From Amoeboaphelidium occidentale (taxonomy: Eukaryota > Aphelidiomycota > Aphelidea), in the NCBI GenBank assembly GCA_023515795.1, contig JALGPX010000007.1, positions 158,414 through 222,413 on the forward strand: a stretch of 64,000 nucleotides of DNA, given 5' to 3'. Every line of letters begins with the position of its first letter. Within the stretch, counting starts at the first letter, position 1. Shown piece by piece: positions 28,759 to 40,380 of the stretch. A program made the translations under genes and the position numbers. Below the pieces are notes generated by a model, which was not told where the DNA came from, made no database searches, and worked only from the letters and a program-made list of their open reading frames with translations.

Positions 28759-30027
28759 CTATTCACAAACATGCCTCCTGATCTTACAGCCGTAAGCAAC
28801 TGGCGTCAATTCAATAACGCTGTTTCTTGGTATATCAACAAAAGGTATTTCCGATTCTTTGAGATCTAGAAAGTACGCATAGATACATCTTAAAACAGTA
28901 ATGTGCGCAATAATCAAAACATCATCCTTTTCTCGCTCCAGCTCCAACAAGACAGACTCCAAACGGATCGCAAGATCATGATAAGATTCTCCTCGTAAAT
29001 ATCTAAGGAAGAACGGATCCTTCTGATGTTCCTCGAACTCTTCGGGATACTTTGATTTGATTTCCTCTTCTGACATTCCATCAACTGCACCAGGATGCAT
29101 TTCAACCATTGTAGGCTTCTGTGTCACAGTGAGCGGACTGGCTTTGTAGTAATAAGGAAACTGACTACTTGTCCCTTCGCTTCTTCGTCTTGGAGAGGTC
29201 CATACTTTCAAACAAATTCCGGAACTGTCCTGGCGCTTCAGTTGGTCCATTAATTTCGGTAACGCAATAGAAAACTCACTTCCGCGCGGAGACAACGGAG
29301 CATCAGACCGAACAAGGGCATCATTAAGAGATTCGCCATTAATGCAAATGTAGATTTTTCGTGGGACAATGTGCAAGTTCATCAGATAATAAACGATCCT
29401 TGTCGGAAGGTATCCACGAACCTTGTTAACGATCAGTTTATCACCAACATTGATATCTTTGATGTAAGACATGCTGTCATCATCGATTGTCTTGTAAGAA
29501 GGAATGTAACTATCAATTCGTTTTAAGAAATCAGCAAGCGCAACTTCAGCGTCCATTCCTGCGTAATCTGGCGAGCTGAGTTTCACTTCCCGAATATTCG
29601 ATTCAATGACTTCCTCTTTATCACAAATAGTTTCAATGAACAGAACTTGTATTTTCGCTTCAGATAATTTCTTGTGAATAAATTGCCTTCGATCTTCTTC
29701 TGTGTTGCTTGCGTCATAAATTGCGACTTGGCCTCCAGAGTTTATGAACTTGATAACGTCGTCGAGGGCTTTATTTGCGACTGCAGTCCTTTGCTCCAAT
29801 GTTGTGGCGCTATTGAAGAATTCATGTGACATTTGAGTTCCGATAATCTTGCGTCGATAATCCCCAACTGAGAATATTGAAGCTTTGATTCCTGTCCATC
29901 GCAAATATCTACAGAGCTTTTGAGCCAGATAAGTTTTTCCCCGAGCAGGCAAGCCAACAGTCACTATGGCGATGTTTCCTGCGTAAAAATAACGCCCTGA
30001 TGTTGGTGCTTTGTAAAGCTGGGCCAT
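28759..30027 (-). CDS. 6-phosphofructo-2-kinase/fructose-2,6-bisphosphatase, phosphatase site altered
   Basis: Makes fructose-2,6-bisphosphate, the glycolytic activator, in the cytosol. From ATG 30027, 422 residues. Kinase half: Walker A GLPARGKT (25-32), FSVGDYRR (52-59), DASNTEEDRR (105-114). Phosphatase half: aligns throughout, but the catalytic RHGE motif reads INGE (I229-N230-G-E), so the phosphohistidine is replaced by Asn and the preceding Arg by Ile. The Glu (E309) and second His (IIAHITVLRC, H375) remain. This predicts loss of bisphosphatase activity with kinase kept, analogous to yeast PFK26, where the His is also replaced. The frame extends to 30054 only with a TTG start. Confidence 0.93.
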   Translation of the reverse strand: MAQLYKAPTSGRYFYAGNIAIVTVGLPARGKTYLAQKLCRYLRWTGIKASIFSVGDYRRKIIGTQMSHEFFNSATTLEQRTAVANKALDDVIKFINSGGQVAIYDASNTEEDRRQFIHKKLSEAKIQVLFIETICDKEEVIESNIREVKLSSPDYAGMDAEVALADFLKRIDSYIPSYKTIDDDSMSYIKDINVGDKLIVNKVRGYLPTRIVYYLMNLHIVPRKIYICINGESLNDALVRSDAPLSPRGSEFSIALPKLMDQLKRQDSSGICLKVWTSPRRRSEGTSSQFPYYYKASPLTVTQKPTMVEMHPGAVDGMSEEEIKSKYPEEFEEHQKDPFFLRYLRGESYHDLAIRLESVLLELEREKDDVLIIAHITVLRCIYAYFLDLKESEIPFVDIPRNSVIELTPVAYGCKIRRHVCE

Positions 30028-30069
30028 TTTGTTTTGCAGTTGAAAAAGAAACAATACTTTGAAAATCTA

Positions 30070-31708
30070 CTAGTTTGCTATCCGCGGATCCTTCACTACA
30101 CCAGAAGCTCTTGCTCCAGCAGATTCATTCTGATCATTGCCGCCTTCTATCTTAACAGATGATCCTTCAGGAACGAAGAACTCAATGTTATCATTCTTTG
30201 ACTTGTACAGCACACCAGTTGGTTCTTCTACTCTCAATGCACCAAAACAGAACGGGGTGCCTCCAGTAAATGTTGGGTCTCTCTTACGAAGAACTTCACG
30301 ATGGGCCTGCAAGAATTCCGGTCCTAATTCTACTTCCAGCCATTTACAATCTTGTTCAGACAAGTGCGAAACATTAATTAAACTTATTCCTGTCTTTCTA
30401 TCAAACGACTCTCTAGGACCAAAGCCACAAGCCCAATTAACTCGAAGTTGTTGACCTTCCAATGCAACTCTAGCAGCACCGAGTTCATTCTTTGCCGTTT
30501 CAGCATTGTCTCTTGTGTTCAGCTTCACAAAAGCAGTAAATTTATCATAATTCACACGAACAGACTCTGCACCGTATTTCGCAAACAAATTATAAATCAT
30601 ATCAGGTGAAATATTTGAACTGACACCACCAACAAACAATGTTCTACTCATCACTTTCACTTGATCTAAACCAATGAATTCATCAAACAATTTGATCCTT
30701 TGCATTGAACCAGGATCATAAGAACCAGCGTTGTGACTAACTGACAATTGACCATCAACTCTTTGTTGCTTGATAGGTACAGTTGAATATGCCATCAAAG
30801 GCTGAAGATTTATGGCATTGCCTGGAGTAGATGCATTATGCAAAGGCGAATTAACTGGAAACTGATTAGTCGTCATTCCAACCAAAGAAGCCAGCATTGA
30901 AACAGAAGGCGCAAGGCCAATAGGTGATTGTGCAGAATTTGGACCAGAATGATTTACACCAGCTGCAGGTATTGGGGCCATAACAGTTGAAATAAGAGGG
31001 ATCGATGCGATTGTGGCAGAAGGCATCTTCCTTTTGCGTGGTGCACCTTCCTCTTCGTCACTGTCTTCATAATCAAACTCCAAAGGATTAGGACCTTTAG
31101 CGGAACTTTCTTTTTCTTTGGAAGGCGATGCGGCAGCAGCAGCAGATGAAGCAGACTTGTTAGCGCTAGGCCCTGCAGGAGAATCATCATTCTTATCAGC
31201 AGTTGCAGCAGTAGCAACATAATTGAAATCCATCAGATCCGCGTGTTTCTTGCTGATATCCCTCATAACACTTTCATTAAGCAGACCATTTTTAATCCAA
31301 AGGGATGCAGTCTTCTTTATCTTTTCCTTGTCTTTATCACTCAATTTAGCAGCTGCGATACCATCGAATAGATTTGGCAGCTTCGATTCAAATCTCTGAA
31401 TTAGACTTGTGTATTCCTTCTTGCCTTTTGCTGCATGACAAATCGCATTGATAAGATAAACTCCTGAAAGTTTGTGTTCCTTAGGGCATTTGTGCATAAA
31501 CTTTTCTATGGAATGAACAACTAGTTTGTAATACTACACACACAGGCAAGCAATTAAGCACAATGATCCTCTAAAGGAATGTTACCTTTGGTCCGTACTT
31601 CATAGAAAGCTTTACGACAGCCGTAACTTTTGAGGCTGATACGGGAGGTTTTCCTTCAATAACGCTCTGTAGTTCCTTGTCCAAGTCTTTAAGCTCTGTG
31701 GTTGACAT
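30070..31708 (-). CDS. NRD1/SEB1-like CID and RRM protein
   Basis: RNA-binding factor that reads the RNA polymerase II C-terminal domain for termination and 3'-end formation. Two exons, 31708-31586 and 31533-30070, with a 52-base intron (31534-31585), give 528 residues. The joined N-terminus (MKYGPK|YYKLVVHSIEKF) rebuilds a CTD-interaction domain of about 140 residues. A Ser/Ala-rich linker with an acidic DYEDSDEEEG patch follows, then an RRM (SRTLFVGGVSS, about 334-405), then the RCD-like tail with SHLSEQDCKW and GGTPFCFGALR typical of SEB1/NRD1. The same window holds its predicted target, RPB1, with 31 heptads. Stop TAG. Confidence 0.88.
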
Positions 31709-31933
31709 GATTGAACTGATATTTGACGAGCAAGAAAAAGTTTCGGGAAAAGAAAGGCCTTCAGGCTATTTCGTATGCGCAGCAAAGACGCAGCTTAGTT
31801 AACTCATTTTAAGAAGCATCAGAGATTTTATGAGATCGAATTACCGAAACCTGTTAGGCTCGCGTTGTGACAATTTCGCTGAGTTTTCCTGCGATCAAGT
31901 TCGACGTCATTGGAACAGTTTGCTGTACTAAGA
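31709..31933. promoter_or_regulatory. Divergent promoter of NRD1-like and heme lyase genes
   Basis: 225 bases between head-to-head ATG codons. No ORF is supported, and no clear TATA box or other motif is seen. Role inferred from position. Confidence 0.5.
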
Positions 31934-32638
31934 ATGCTTTCACAGTGGTTTACTACGAAATCGAATGATACAACGAATGCACAGAAGCCTGAGGGTATCC
32001 CTTCTGAGTGCCCCGTTAAACATTCCTCTTTTACCTCAGAAAAATCCTCTGAGCAGATCCAGGGTTGTCCTGTTAAGCACGGAAACGCTAATATCAATCC
32101 TCTAAATCAAATGCCCACTGATCTATCAAGTGCACAGGGTACGGAATCTTCTATTTTGGGTAAGGAACGAACAATATCATCGATTCCACGAGAGAATCCT
32201 GAAGAAAAGTGGGTCTATCCAAGCGAGCAACAATTCTATAATGCGCTCAAAAGAAAGAACTTTGAAACAGACGAGAAGGATATTTCTATGATTGTCACTA
32301 TCCACAATGAACTGAACGAGCAGTGCTGGAATGAGATCAAGCGTTGGGAATTATTTAATGCTGAGAATTCAGATCCTAAACTGCTAAGGTTCATGGGCAG
32401 ACCATCTGAGCCAACACCTAAAGCAAGAATTCTTAATTTTCTTGGATATACACATTTGCCTTTTGATAGACATGACTGGGTAGTAGATAGGAATGGAAAA
32501 GAGGTCAGATACGTCATTGATTATTATGAAGCTCCGCATAAGCCAGGCGAGGCTGCTTTTTCTATTGATGCGCGCCCTGCCATTGATTCTCCGTCAGCGA
32601 TCTACGAGCGTTTCAAGATGTGGATGAACTCTGAGTGA
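31934..32638 (+). CDS. CYC3: Cytochrome c heme lyase (holocytochrome c synthase)
   Basis: Attaches heme to apocytochrome c in the mitochondrial intermembrane space. The 234-residue protein from ATG 31934 (the frame to 31910 begins with TTG) has two N-terminal heme-regulatory CPVKH motifs, then the family core: NPEEKWVYPSEQQFYNALKRKN, the His-bearing VTIHNELNEQCWNEI (the heme-ligand His region), KRWE, GYTHLPFDRHDWVVDR and RYVIDYYEAP, ending in the RPAIDSP segment. No intron. Together with the cytochrome c peroxidase at 57271-58409 it shows a working cytochrome c system, so the organism keeps a respiratory mitochondrion. Confidence 0.95.
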   Translation: MLSQWFTTKSNDTTNAQKPEGIPSECPVKHSSFTSEKSSEQIQGCPVKHGNANINPLNQMPTDLSSAQGTESSILGKERTISSIPRENPEEKWVYPSEQQFYNALKRKNFETDEKDISMIVTIHNELNEQCWNEIKRWELFNAENSDPKLLRFMGRPSEPTPKARILNFLGYTHLPFDRHDWVVDRNGKEVRYVIDYYEAPHKPGEAAFSIDARPAIDSPSAIYERFKMWMNSE

Positions 32639-32877
32639 ACGTTTCAGTTGAAAGGGACTTAAAAAATAGATAAACCCGTCTGCCCAGAGGTTTAATAGGA
32701 GCTATTCAGAATGATCTATTATTCAGGACGAAGCGCGGACACCGTTTGCCTGGACAGTCTTTATGTGTCCTAGCCACTTCATAAATCTCGACGCGAACTC
32801 CAATCATGTTCGTCATTCCATAATCACTCGCTGTCTTAAAATTGCAGAATTCACCTGCAACAAATTTAGTTTAAAAA

Positions 32878-34244
32878 ATGTCAAATCGATTTGAAAGAAC
32901 GGCAGATAAGAAGTCTGTTGAGAAGCATCAGAAGATTCTTAAAGATTTACTCACTTTGCCTGAGAACAAAATATGCGCCGATTGCAAGAAGCGAGGTATC
33001 TTTAAGCTTTCACAAATATTTAAACTTTTGAATAAGACCCTCGTTGGGCTTCCGCTAATTTGGGTATTTTCATATGTTTACGTTGTTCTGGCATTCATCG
33101 TTCATTGGGCGTTCATATTTCTAAAGTACGTTCAGTTGATCTGGACACATGGACACCAGAGCATATGGAGATTATGCAAAGGTGGGGTAATGCAAGGGCA
33201 AATAAGTACTGGGAATCAGCACTTGGTGATAATCATGTTCCTGAAGAAGCAAGGATTGAAAGTTTTATTAGGAACAAGTACGAATACAAGAAGTTCTGCA
33301 TGCCTGGGCCAATGCCAAATCCTGAAAGTTTAAATGTCGGTTCTGCTGTCCCTCCAACGAATGCTTCATCTGGATCTGTAAGATTTACACGCGCTAATGT
33401 GCTTATGTTGTAGGTATCCGCTCAAGCACCTCCAGCTTCATTTGCTCAGGCACTTTTCTCTGCGCCTGCACCTCAACAGCAACAGCAACAAGCAGCTCCT
33501 TCAGGTTGGGCAGACTTTGGTTCGTTTGCATCAGCAGCACCCGCTCCGCAGGCGTCTTTCCCTCAACAGCAACAACAACAGCAACCTCAAACAAGTCTAA
33601 AATCAAACATTTTGAATCTTTATTCTCAACCTTCCAACTCAGCTCCTCCCCAAGTACAACAGCAGCAAGGTTTAGGTGGTTTAGATTTTGGTGGATTTGT
33701 TTCTGCTGCTCCTGTATCTGCACCAGCTCCACAGTTTGTTCAGCAAAATGCTTTAAATGCTGCACCAAACTTTTCTGGATTCGGTCAACCTCAACAAGGA
33801 GGATTTGCTAACAATAACTTTGTTAAATCTCCTTCAACTGGATTTTCCTCTTTTCAACAAGGTCCTGTCAGTGGAGGAAACGATTTTGGCGCATTTAACA
33901 GCTTTCAAGCTGCTCCTACTCAACAGCTACCACAGCAATCATCTTTTGGAGGTTTTCAAGGTAGCGCTTCTGCTGGATTTAATTCTCCGCAGCAAATGCC
34001 AATGTACACCGTTGGTTCCGGATTTTCGTCTTCTCAGCCTGCAATGACTCCAGTTATGAATAACAGCTTTGGACAAGGATTCTCAAATATGTCACAGCAG
34101 CAGGCTTTAACTCCGCAGCAACCTCAACAGGCTCAGAAATCAGATCCTTTTGCCGGTCTTGGTGGATTCGGTTCTTCGACAGCTGCAGCAACATCTTCAT
34201 CACAGAAACAGACTTCAAATGTCAATGTCTGGGGAGCATTTTAG
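32878..34244 (+). CDS. ArfGAP protein with Gln/Pro-rich tail (SMAP/AGE2-like)
   Basis: GTPase-activating protein for Arf, acting in vesicle budding at Golgi or endosome. Three exons: 32878-32995, 33037-33377, 33414-34244; introns of 41 and 36 bases; 429 residues. Splicing restores the C4 zinc finger C33-x2-C36-x16-C53-x2-C56 (CADC ... CLRC) and the following CSGIHRSLGVHISKVRS with the catalytic Arg. The ArfGAP domain ends about residue 135 (KYEYKKFC). The rest is Gln/Ala/Ser/Pro-rich with repeated NF, GF and DFG tripeptides, resembling clathrin or EH-domain adaptor tails. The domain at the N-terminus with a low-complexity tail fits SMAP1/2 or yeast Age2. Confidence 0.9.
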
Positions 34245-34311
34245 ACGTGTGAAATAAACTAAATAGTTTGCGGGAATTCCTAGATTGAGTTTGTTTCATC
34301 TTAGCATTGAT

Positions 34312-37300
34312 ATGGAGCAACAGTATGATTTGCAAACAATAGCAGTGTGGTTAGAACAAATAGGAGCACTAGCACCTTTGGAGAGAACAGTAAATGTCAC
34401 AGATAACGATGATCAGTCGAAAGTGTCTCCCGTTGAAACTCTACAGCAAAGACTACAGGACGGGATCGCCTTGTGCAAGCTATTGAACCATATCCGACCT
34501 GATACAATCATCAATATTAACTTGATAACTGATCAGCATGACTTTGCAGCTCATGATAATCTCAACAGTTTCATATCTGGTTGTGAATACTACCTTGGGA
34601 TCGAGCAGAATCATCTGTTTGAAGTAGGAGATGTGAAGAGTAATGATCCAGAAAAGTGGATGAAAGTATGCAGCACAGTTAATCAATATCTTATTTGATT
34701 TAGGTTATTAAAGTCATTTTAGCTTTGGAGGCTGTTGCCTCAGCAAATGGAAAGACTCCGCGGCTTAAAGACATCACGATTGCAGACGGTAAATATGACA
34801 GTCGAGTGCCATCTCTAAAGGGTATACATCACTATTGTGATATTTTGACGTTTCATAGAAACTTTGGATTCTAACAGGACAATCGCTTTATATTCTTACG
34901 AGAAGACTAAGCAAGACGAGTTATCTTTTGAAGAAGGCGAAATCATTCTGATCGTATCAAGAGTCGAAGGCGGTTGGTGGGAAGGACAGAAGCTATCAAC
35001 TGGCGAAATAGGATGGTTTCCTTCAAACTATGTACAAGACGCACCCGATGTTGCTCCAGTTCCTTCTCCAAGAAATTCTAAAGACAAGATGCCACAAGAA
35101 GACTCTATGGCAAGGACAATATTTCTACGTGATTTTCTGCGGTCAGAAATGAACTTTTATGAAAGTTTGCACTCATTCGTTGAGAATGTAGTTGAATTCT
35201 TGGCTTTGGAAGAGAATATGATTGTGTTTCCAAGTACTGACCACATGATCGCTTTTGGCCGCATTTATGACATTCTCTCGTTTCATATGAGGTTTATTGG
35301 GGAATTTGAGAAATGTTTAAAAGAGAAATATCAAAATCAACTTATTGGAAAGTTGTTTTCTGATTTCGTTGAGAGTTTCACGGATGTGTTCTCTGCGTAC
35401 TGTACGCAATACTCAAAAGCCGTTAGAGTTATTTCAAAATACAAGTCAGACGAAAAGTTTGCAAGCTGCTTAAGAAAAGCATACGACAATCCTTCTGCAA
35501 TGAAAGCTGGTCTCTTTTTCATCAATCCGCCAATTATCAACATCATGTCGTGGTTGGTTAAGCCCACACAGAGATTGCCCAAGTATGTGAAGTTCTTGCA
35601 AGATTTAATCAAGATAACAAGTGCGTCTCACCCTGATGCCGCAATATTGCCAGGTGCTGAGGTAGAATTTAATCATGCATTCCAAAAAATCATGAGCATA
35701 AAGAAATTGTCAGAGAACAGAGAAATTCTTGGAGATATTAGCGGAAGAATTGATGGATGGGAAGGCCCTGCTTTAGAACACTACGGAGAGTTGATAATGG
35801 ATGGAAGCTTGAGAATTATAAAGGGAGACCACAAATCGAAAGAACGATACTTCTTCCTGCTTGATAAGATTCTGGTCTGCTTACAAAAGAATGCTCCAAA
35901 ACCTAATTCCGCGAGACAAGACTTTGTGCATTACAAACTTGTGGAAGTTATTCCCATGAACAATGCAGCAGTGAACTTGAGAACTTTGCCTGACAATAAT
36001 TCCGCAAAGAATGTTTTCCAGATTAACTTCAACGAAGATTCCCGTCAAAAAAGCTTAGTTCTTTCAGCGGTATCCCCTGAGCTGAAACAAAAATGGTTAC
36101 ACGCGCTACAGAGAACTTTGGAGAATAATGCTCATTACTCTTTTCCAGCAATTCCGCAAGATCTTTCTTCAGAAATCAAGAGCTTGCCTCAAGAAACGCT
36201 CAAGTCACTGCCAAGTTCACTGAAGAGGTTCTTGTCAACAAGAGTTAAAGGAAAATCTTACAAGAAAGTTGTTCAGAGATCAAATGAAAGTATTTTTGAC
36301 GCCAAGAAGGACCCAGTGCCTGATGTTCCGAAGAAAGCTGGCCTTCACAATATTCTTGCTACTTTCCTGCCTTCCGCGGATAGACCGTCTAGCTCAGCAT
36401 CAAAAATATCTTCTACCAAGAATAGTGAAGATTCTGAGAGCAAGAATGCGGGGGTAGATGCAAAACCAAAAAGATCTTTATCCTTGTTGAGCCGTTCAAA
36501 CTCACTTCGTCAAGCATTTAAAGGTTTTGGTAGCAACAATGCGAACACAGAAAAAGACAAATCGAAAGAATTGATTAAAACCGCATCAGGTACAAGTGTA
36601 ACAAGGGGTATTCAAAATGGTTTACAGAGAGCATTAACAGTGTCAGCGACGTCCTCAAAATACAAAGATCTCGCATCAAAATACAAGAGGAAAACTCCTA
36701 TGCCAACTCATGACAAAAATTTGATCGCAAAAGGTAAAGCTTTCTAGTTTGATTAATTTGTAGTCCAAGAGGCAGCAAATGAACATTATGCGAGTGAAAC
36801 CAGCCGACCTACCTCTCCTGAATTCCTTCAATCTCCTATCTCCAATGTCCCCGAGCTAGAAACTGCAAAAGGTGAGTTGCTTTTAGAAATAACTTATTTC
36901 GCTAGACGTGCTGTCGCCGGCTGTGAACGTGCCAGAAAGCGTTGAAGACAAATCAGTGCTATCTTTGCAGCCTGTTCCGTCCCGTATTACTTTCATCGAT
37001 AAACCAAAAGAACTCGTGGAGAGTGATGCAAAAGTTGAAACTTCAGGTAGTTATCGTCTGCATGTCGAAAGTGTTGATGAATCTACATCATCAAATACAT
37101 ATCCTGTGGTATCGATGATCTCAACTGTGCCGAAAAGTCGCGCCGAGAGCACTAACATTGCGCGATCTGCGTCTACGACTACACTAATGGAACAAACTAC
37201 AACCAATTATGGCCCTTCTTTATCAAACTTGATATCAAAGTTGGAGAAGAACTTGGAAGAATTCAGCATTGACCTCGATTTAACGAAAGAGCTCTCGAAC

Positions 37301-37414
37301 AGACAGCTTCAAACTCTATTGATGTTCAGTTTACAGAAGCATTTTGAAGCCTTAGAGCGCATAGAAAAATTGGAACAAAAGGTGCTAGACCTTCAAAATT
37401 TCACTCCCAGCTAG
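34312..37414 (+). CDS. PIX-like Rho guanine nucleotide exchange factor (CH-SH3-DH-PH)
   Basis: Predicted Rac/Cdc42 activator. Five exons: 34312-34665, 34704-34821, 34859-36733, 36764-36871, 36906-37414; introns of 38, 37, 30 and 34 bases; 987 residues. Order: calponin-homology domain (about 1-157), SH3 (about 165-220; ALYSYEKTKQDELSFEEGE, GWFPSNYV), RhoGEF/DH (about 242-440; RTIFLRDFLRSEMNFYESL, KPTQRLPKYVKFL), PH (about 463-573), Ser/Lys-rich linker, and a final coiled coil (LERIEKLEQKVLDLQN). This is the domain order of animal alpha/beta-PIX (ARHGEF6/7), including the C-terminal coiled coil. The upstream TTG at 34285 was rejected. The 30-base third intron is the shortest in the window. Confidence 0.88.
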
Positions 37415-37453
37415 GCTTCCAATAATTTCTAAAAATAGAATCTTGTGCGAGAC

Positions 37454-40356
37454 ATGGACACCTCCCACACTTCGGAGAGCAAACCTAACAGTATCATCAA
37501 TGTGATGCATACTACTAGGAGCAGCCAGTCTGCTATGTCCTTGAATGCGGAGAAAACGGGACCAAGTGGAAGTCACAAGAACTTGACTGCAATCATAAAA
37601 TCAGCTCTTGATGCCGTGCCGGAGAATCAGATGGTTTCAAGTCCTTCTAGACACGATGAACACAACGCAGAACAAGATCCCAGAAAGTTATCATCGGGAA
37701 GTTCTGGGGTGGATCCATTTACAAAGTTTGCTGCATCACAAGAAGCGTATTGGACTTTTACGTTCAAAGATCCTGTAATTGAATTGCAGTACAGCAAGTT
37801 CTTTGCAAAGAAGATATACAATGGTTTTGTGATCATAATACTTGCCTTTACTTTGTGCTTGCTCATAGGGTATATCGTGCTGATGGCTGTAGCCTCTAAC
37901 ACATCACCGATCTGGGTTCAGAACCGCAACAGCATGAGCGTCAACCCATCTGATATGGCTCTAGATGCGCGAAATAAGTGTCCATCGGGGTAAAGATATG
38001 CCATGTTCTTGGCTAACTTCTGTAGGTATTATTGCTCTGAGTGCACAGCGGAATATTTTTGCGGATACTACAATTTAGGACCAGATATTGGAATTTTACT
38101 GGCTTCTATTTTACCTGGAATAGCGGTATTGATAGCAAGCAAGTATGTGAGCAAAATTACAATCACGACTTATTATCATACAATCTGCTGCGTATTGATT
38201 TATTTCTGGGTAGGAATAGGTCTTATAATTAGGGGTTTCGCTCTACAGCCTCTTCAGAACCCATCCATAACGGCTATATCTATGATAACTGCAACATTTT
38301 CAGCATATCTTGGATTGCAAATGAGATTTCTACACGGAGGAGTTTTATTCTTGGCATTATTGTTAACATGGGTAATCGGATACGTGGCAGCCGCTAAGTC
38401 GCCTTTGAGTGCGTATGTCTATGAGTTTGCAATCTGTACATTTGCTTTCGTTGGTTCTGGGTTATTTGTCTTGTACTCTCTGTACAGAAACGAAAAGTTT
38501 TACAGGGAGCAATTCTTAAGAGGGACGTTCTCATCTAAAGTAAATTCGAAATTGATAAATCAGCTTAAATCGCTTCAAAAGACATACACAAGCGGTGCCG
38601 TTGATACGGAAAGTCCTTTGGAAAAAAGCGTGGCAATAATCAGAAGCATGATCGCCGATAGCTCACTAAGTACGACACACGGCCAGTCATTAGAACTTGT
38701 AGCAAGATTACTTAACAGTCCTCAGCTCTTTACTCCTGATTTCGAGCATCAGCTATCAGTTCATACAAGTGATTCTGAGGGTCTTAGTTACAGCATGAAC
38801 CATCCACAAGCTGCGACAACGACAGGAACTATTGACAACGATCAGAAAACATGGCTTCTAACTGAAATTACTAAGAGAAAATCCGAGCTCAAGCGAGTTC
38901 ATTCCCTGGCATCAGCAAAGAAGAGAAGAAAGAGCATCATGGGAGGAGGCGCTTCTCCCTCTGACAGAGGCGACACACCGGAAATGCCCACCCTACCAAA
39001 GTCTATGTCTAAAAAGTCATTCTATGGGCGACAAAATTCGCAAGGGCTTTATATCAACCGGAACAATAGCTCTTCTATTGATGCAGATATTATAGAGGAG
39101 CGTGAAATATCAGTCGTGGTTCACAATCGCGATCCTTTCAATTATGCGTTGCACCGAGTCGCTAATGCAGACTCAGGAGAGAAAACTATCCGGATATTAC
39201 GCGACAACTATTTGACGAATATCATGGAAATACAGAGACCGTTGCGATCGAAAAACTCTACAGCATATAATTACAACACCTTGCAAAATTTACTAGCTAA
39301 TCTTAATGTTTGGAACTTCAATTTGTTTGAATTTGCTGAAAACTGTCCTGGCGGAAAGCCTCTATTTATCATGATGTGGCATCTGTTTGAAACCAATGGC
39401 TTGTTTGAAGAATTCAACATACCCGTAGAGAAGTTTAACAACTTTGTTTGGACTATTCAAGAAGGATATCGAGAACTTCCTTGTAAGTTTTTCTAGTTAT
39501 CTGTTTTAACCATTTAGATCATAATGCAACTCACGCTGCAGATGTTCTTCATGCTGTAAATTATTTTGCGGAGAGAGAAGAAATTTCGAATGTTTTAGCA
39601 CCGTTAGAGCTGGCAGCTCTCTACTTCGCATCTGCTATCCACGATTTCGATCATCCCGGCTTGAACAACAATTTTCTCATTACTACAAAGAATCCTCTGG
39701 CGTTGTTTTACAATGATAGAGCCGTCCTTGAAAGCTACCATACTGCTTCCGCATTTCAAATTCTTCTCAAACCCGATAATCACTTTCTCAGTGCTCTTCC
39801 ACACAGTGACTGGCAAGCATTCCGAGAAATTGTGATTGATATGGTTCTCGCAACAGACTTAAGTCAGCATTATTCAACACTTACACAATTCAAAACGAGG
39901 GTAACCTAGTTAAGTGTGATGGCTAACATTTAGTTACAAACTGGATTCAACAGCGAGATCAAAGAAGATCGATCATTGCTTCTGAAGATGCTAATTAAGT
40001 GTGCTGATGTTTCGAATCCAACCAAAGAGTTTTCTATATATAACAAATGGACCACGGCTGTCCTTGAAGAATGGAGGGCTCAAGGTGATGCTGAAAAGAA
40101 ACTTAACATTCCTGTTTCACCATTTATGGATCGTGATAATCCAAATGTTCTACTTTCAAGTCAGACCGGATTTATCGACTTTATCATCGTTCCAATGTAT
40201 GAAGCAATTCACACAGGCATTATGAGTATACCCGAACCAATGGATGAGCTGGAGAAGAATAGGGCTCATTGGATGAAGTTAAAGGAAGAACAAAGCAACA
40301 AAGAGCAATTGCCAGGTCAAGAGAGAGTCACACTAACGAAAACCAAAAAACCATAA
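37454..40356 (+). CDS. Multi-pass membrane protein with C-terminal cyclic-nucleotide phosphodiesterase
   Basis: Predicted to hydrolyse cAMP or cGMP at a membrane. Four exons: 37454-37989, 38026-39482, 39518-39900, 39934-40356; introns of 36, 35 and 33 bases; 932 residues. A cytosolic Ser-rich N-terminus leads to one span (about 117-147), an extracytosolic loop with clustered Cys (CPSG/YYCSECTAEYFCGYY), then about six spans (about 200-345). A long linker leads to a class I PDE domain: YHNATHAADV, AIHDFDHPGLNNN (metal-binding HD), LQTGFNSEIKEDR, IKCADVSNPTKEF (metal Asp), and QTGFIDFIIVPMYEA, the invariant Gln region. The membrane part lacks an evident retinal Lys, so it is not a rhodopsin-PDE. 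It starts 40 bases after the PIX-like gene. Confidence 0.87.
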
Positions 40357-40380
40357 TATCTGACCGCATGAAAACTCCCT

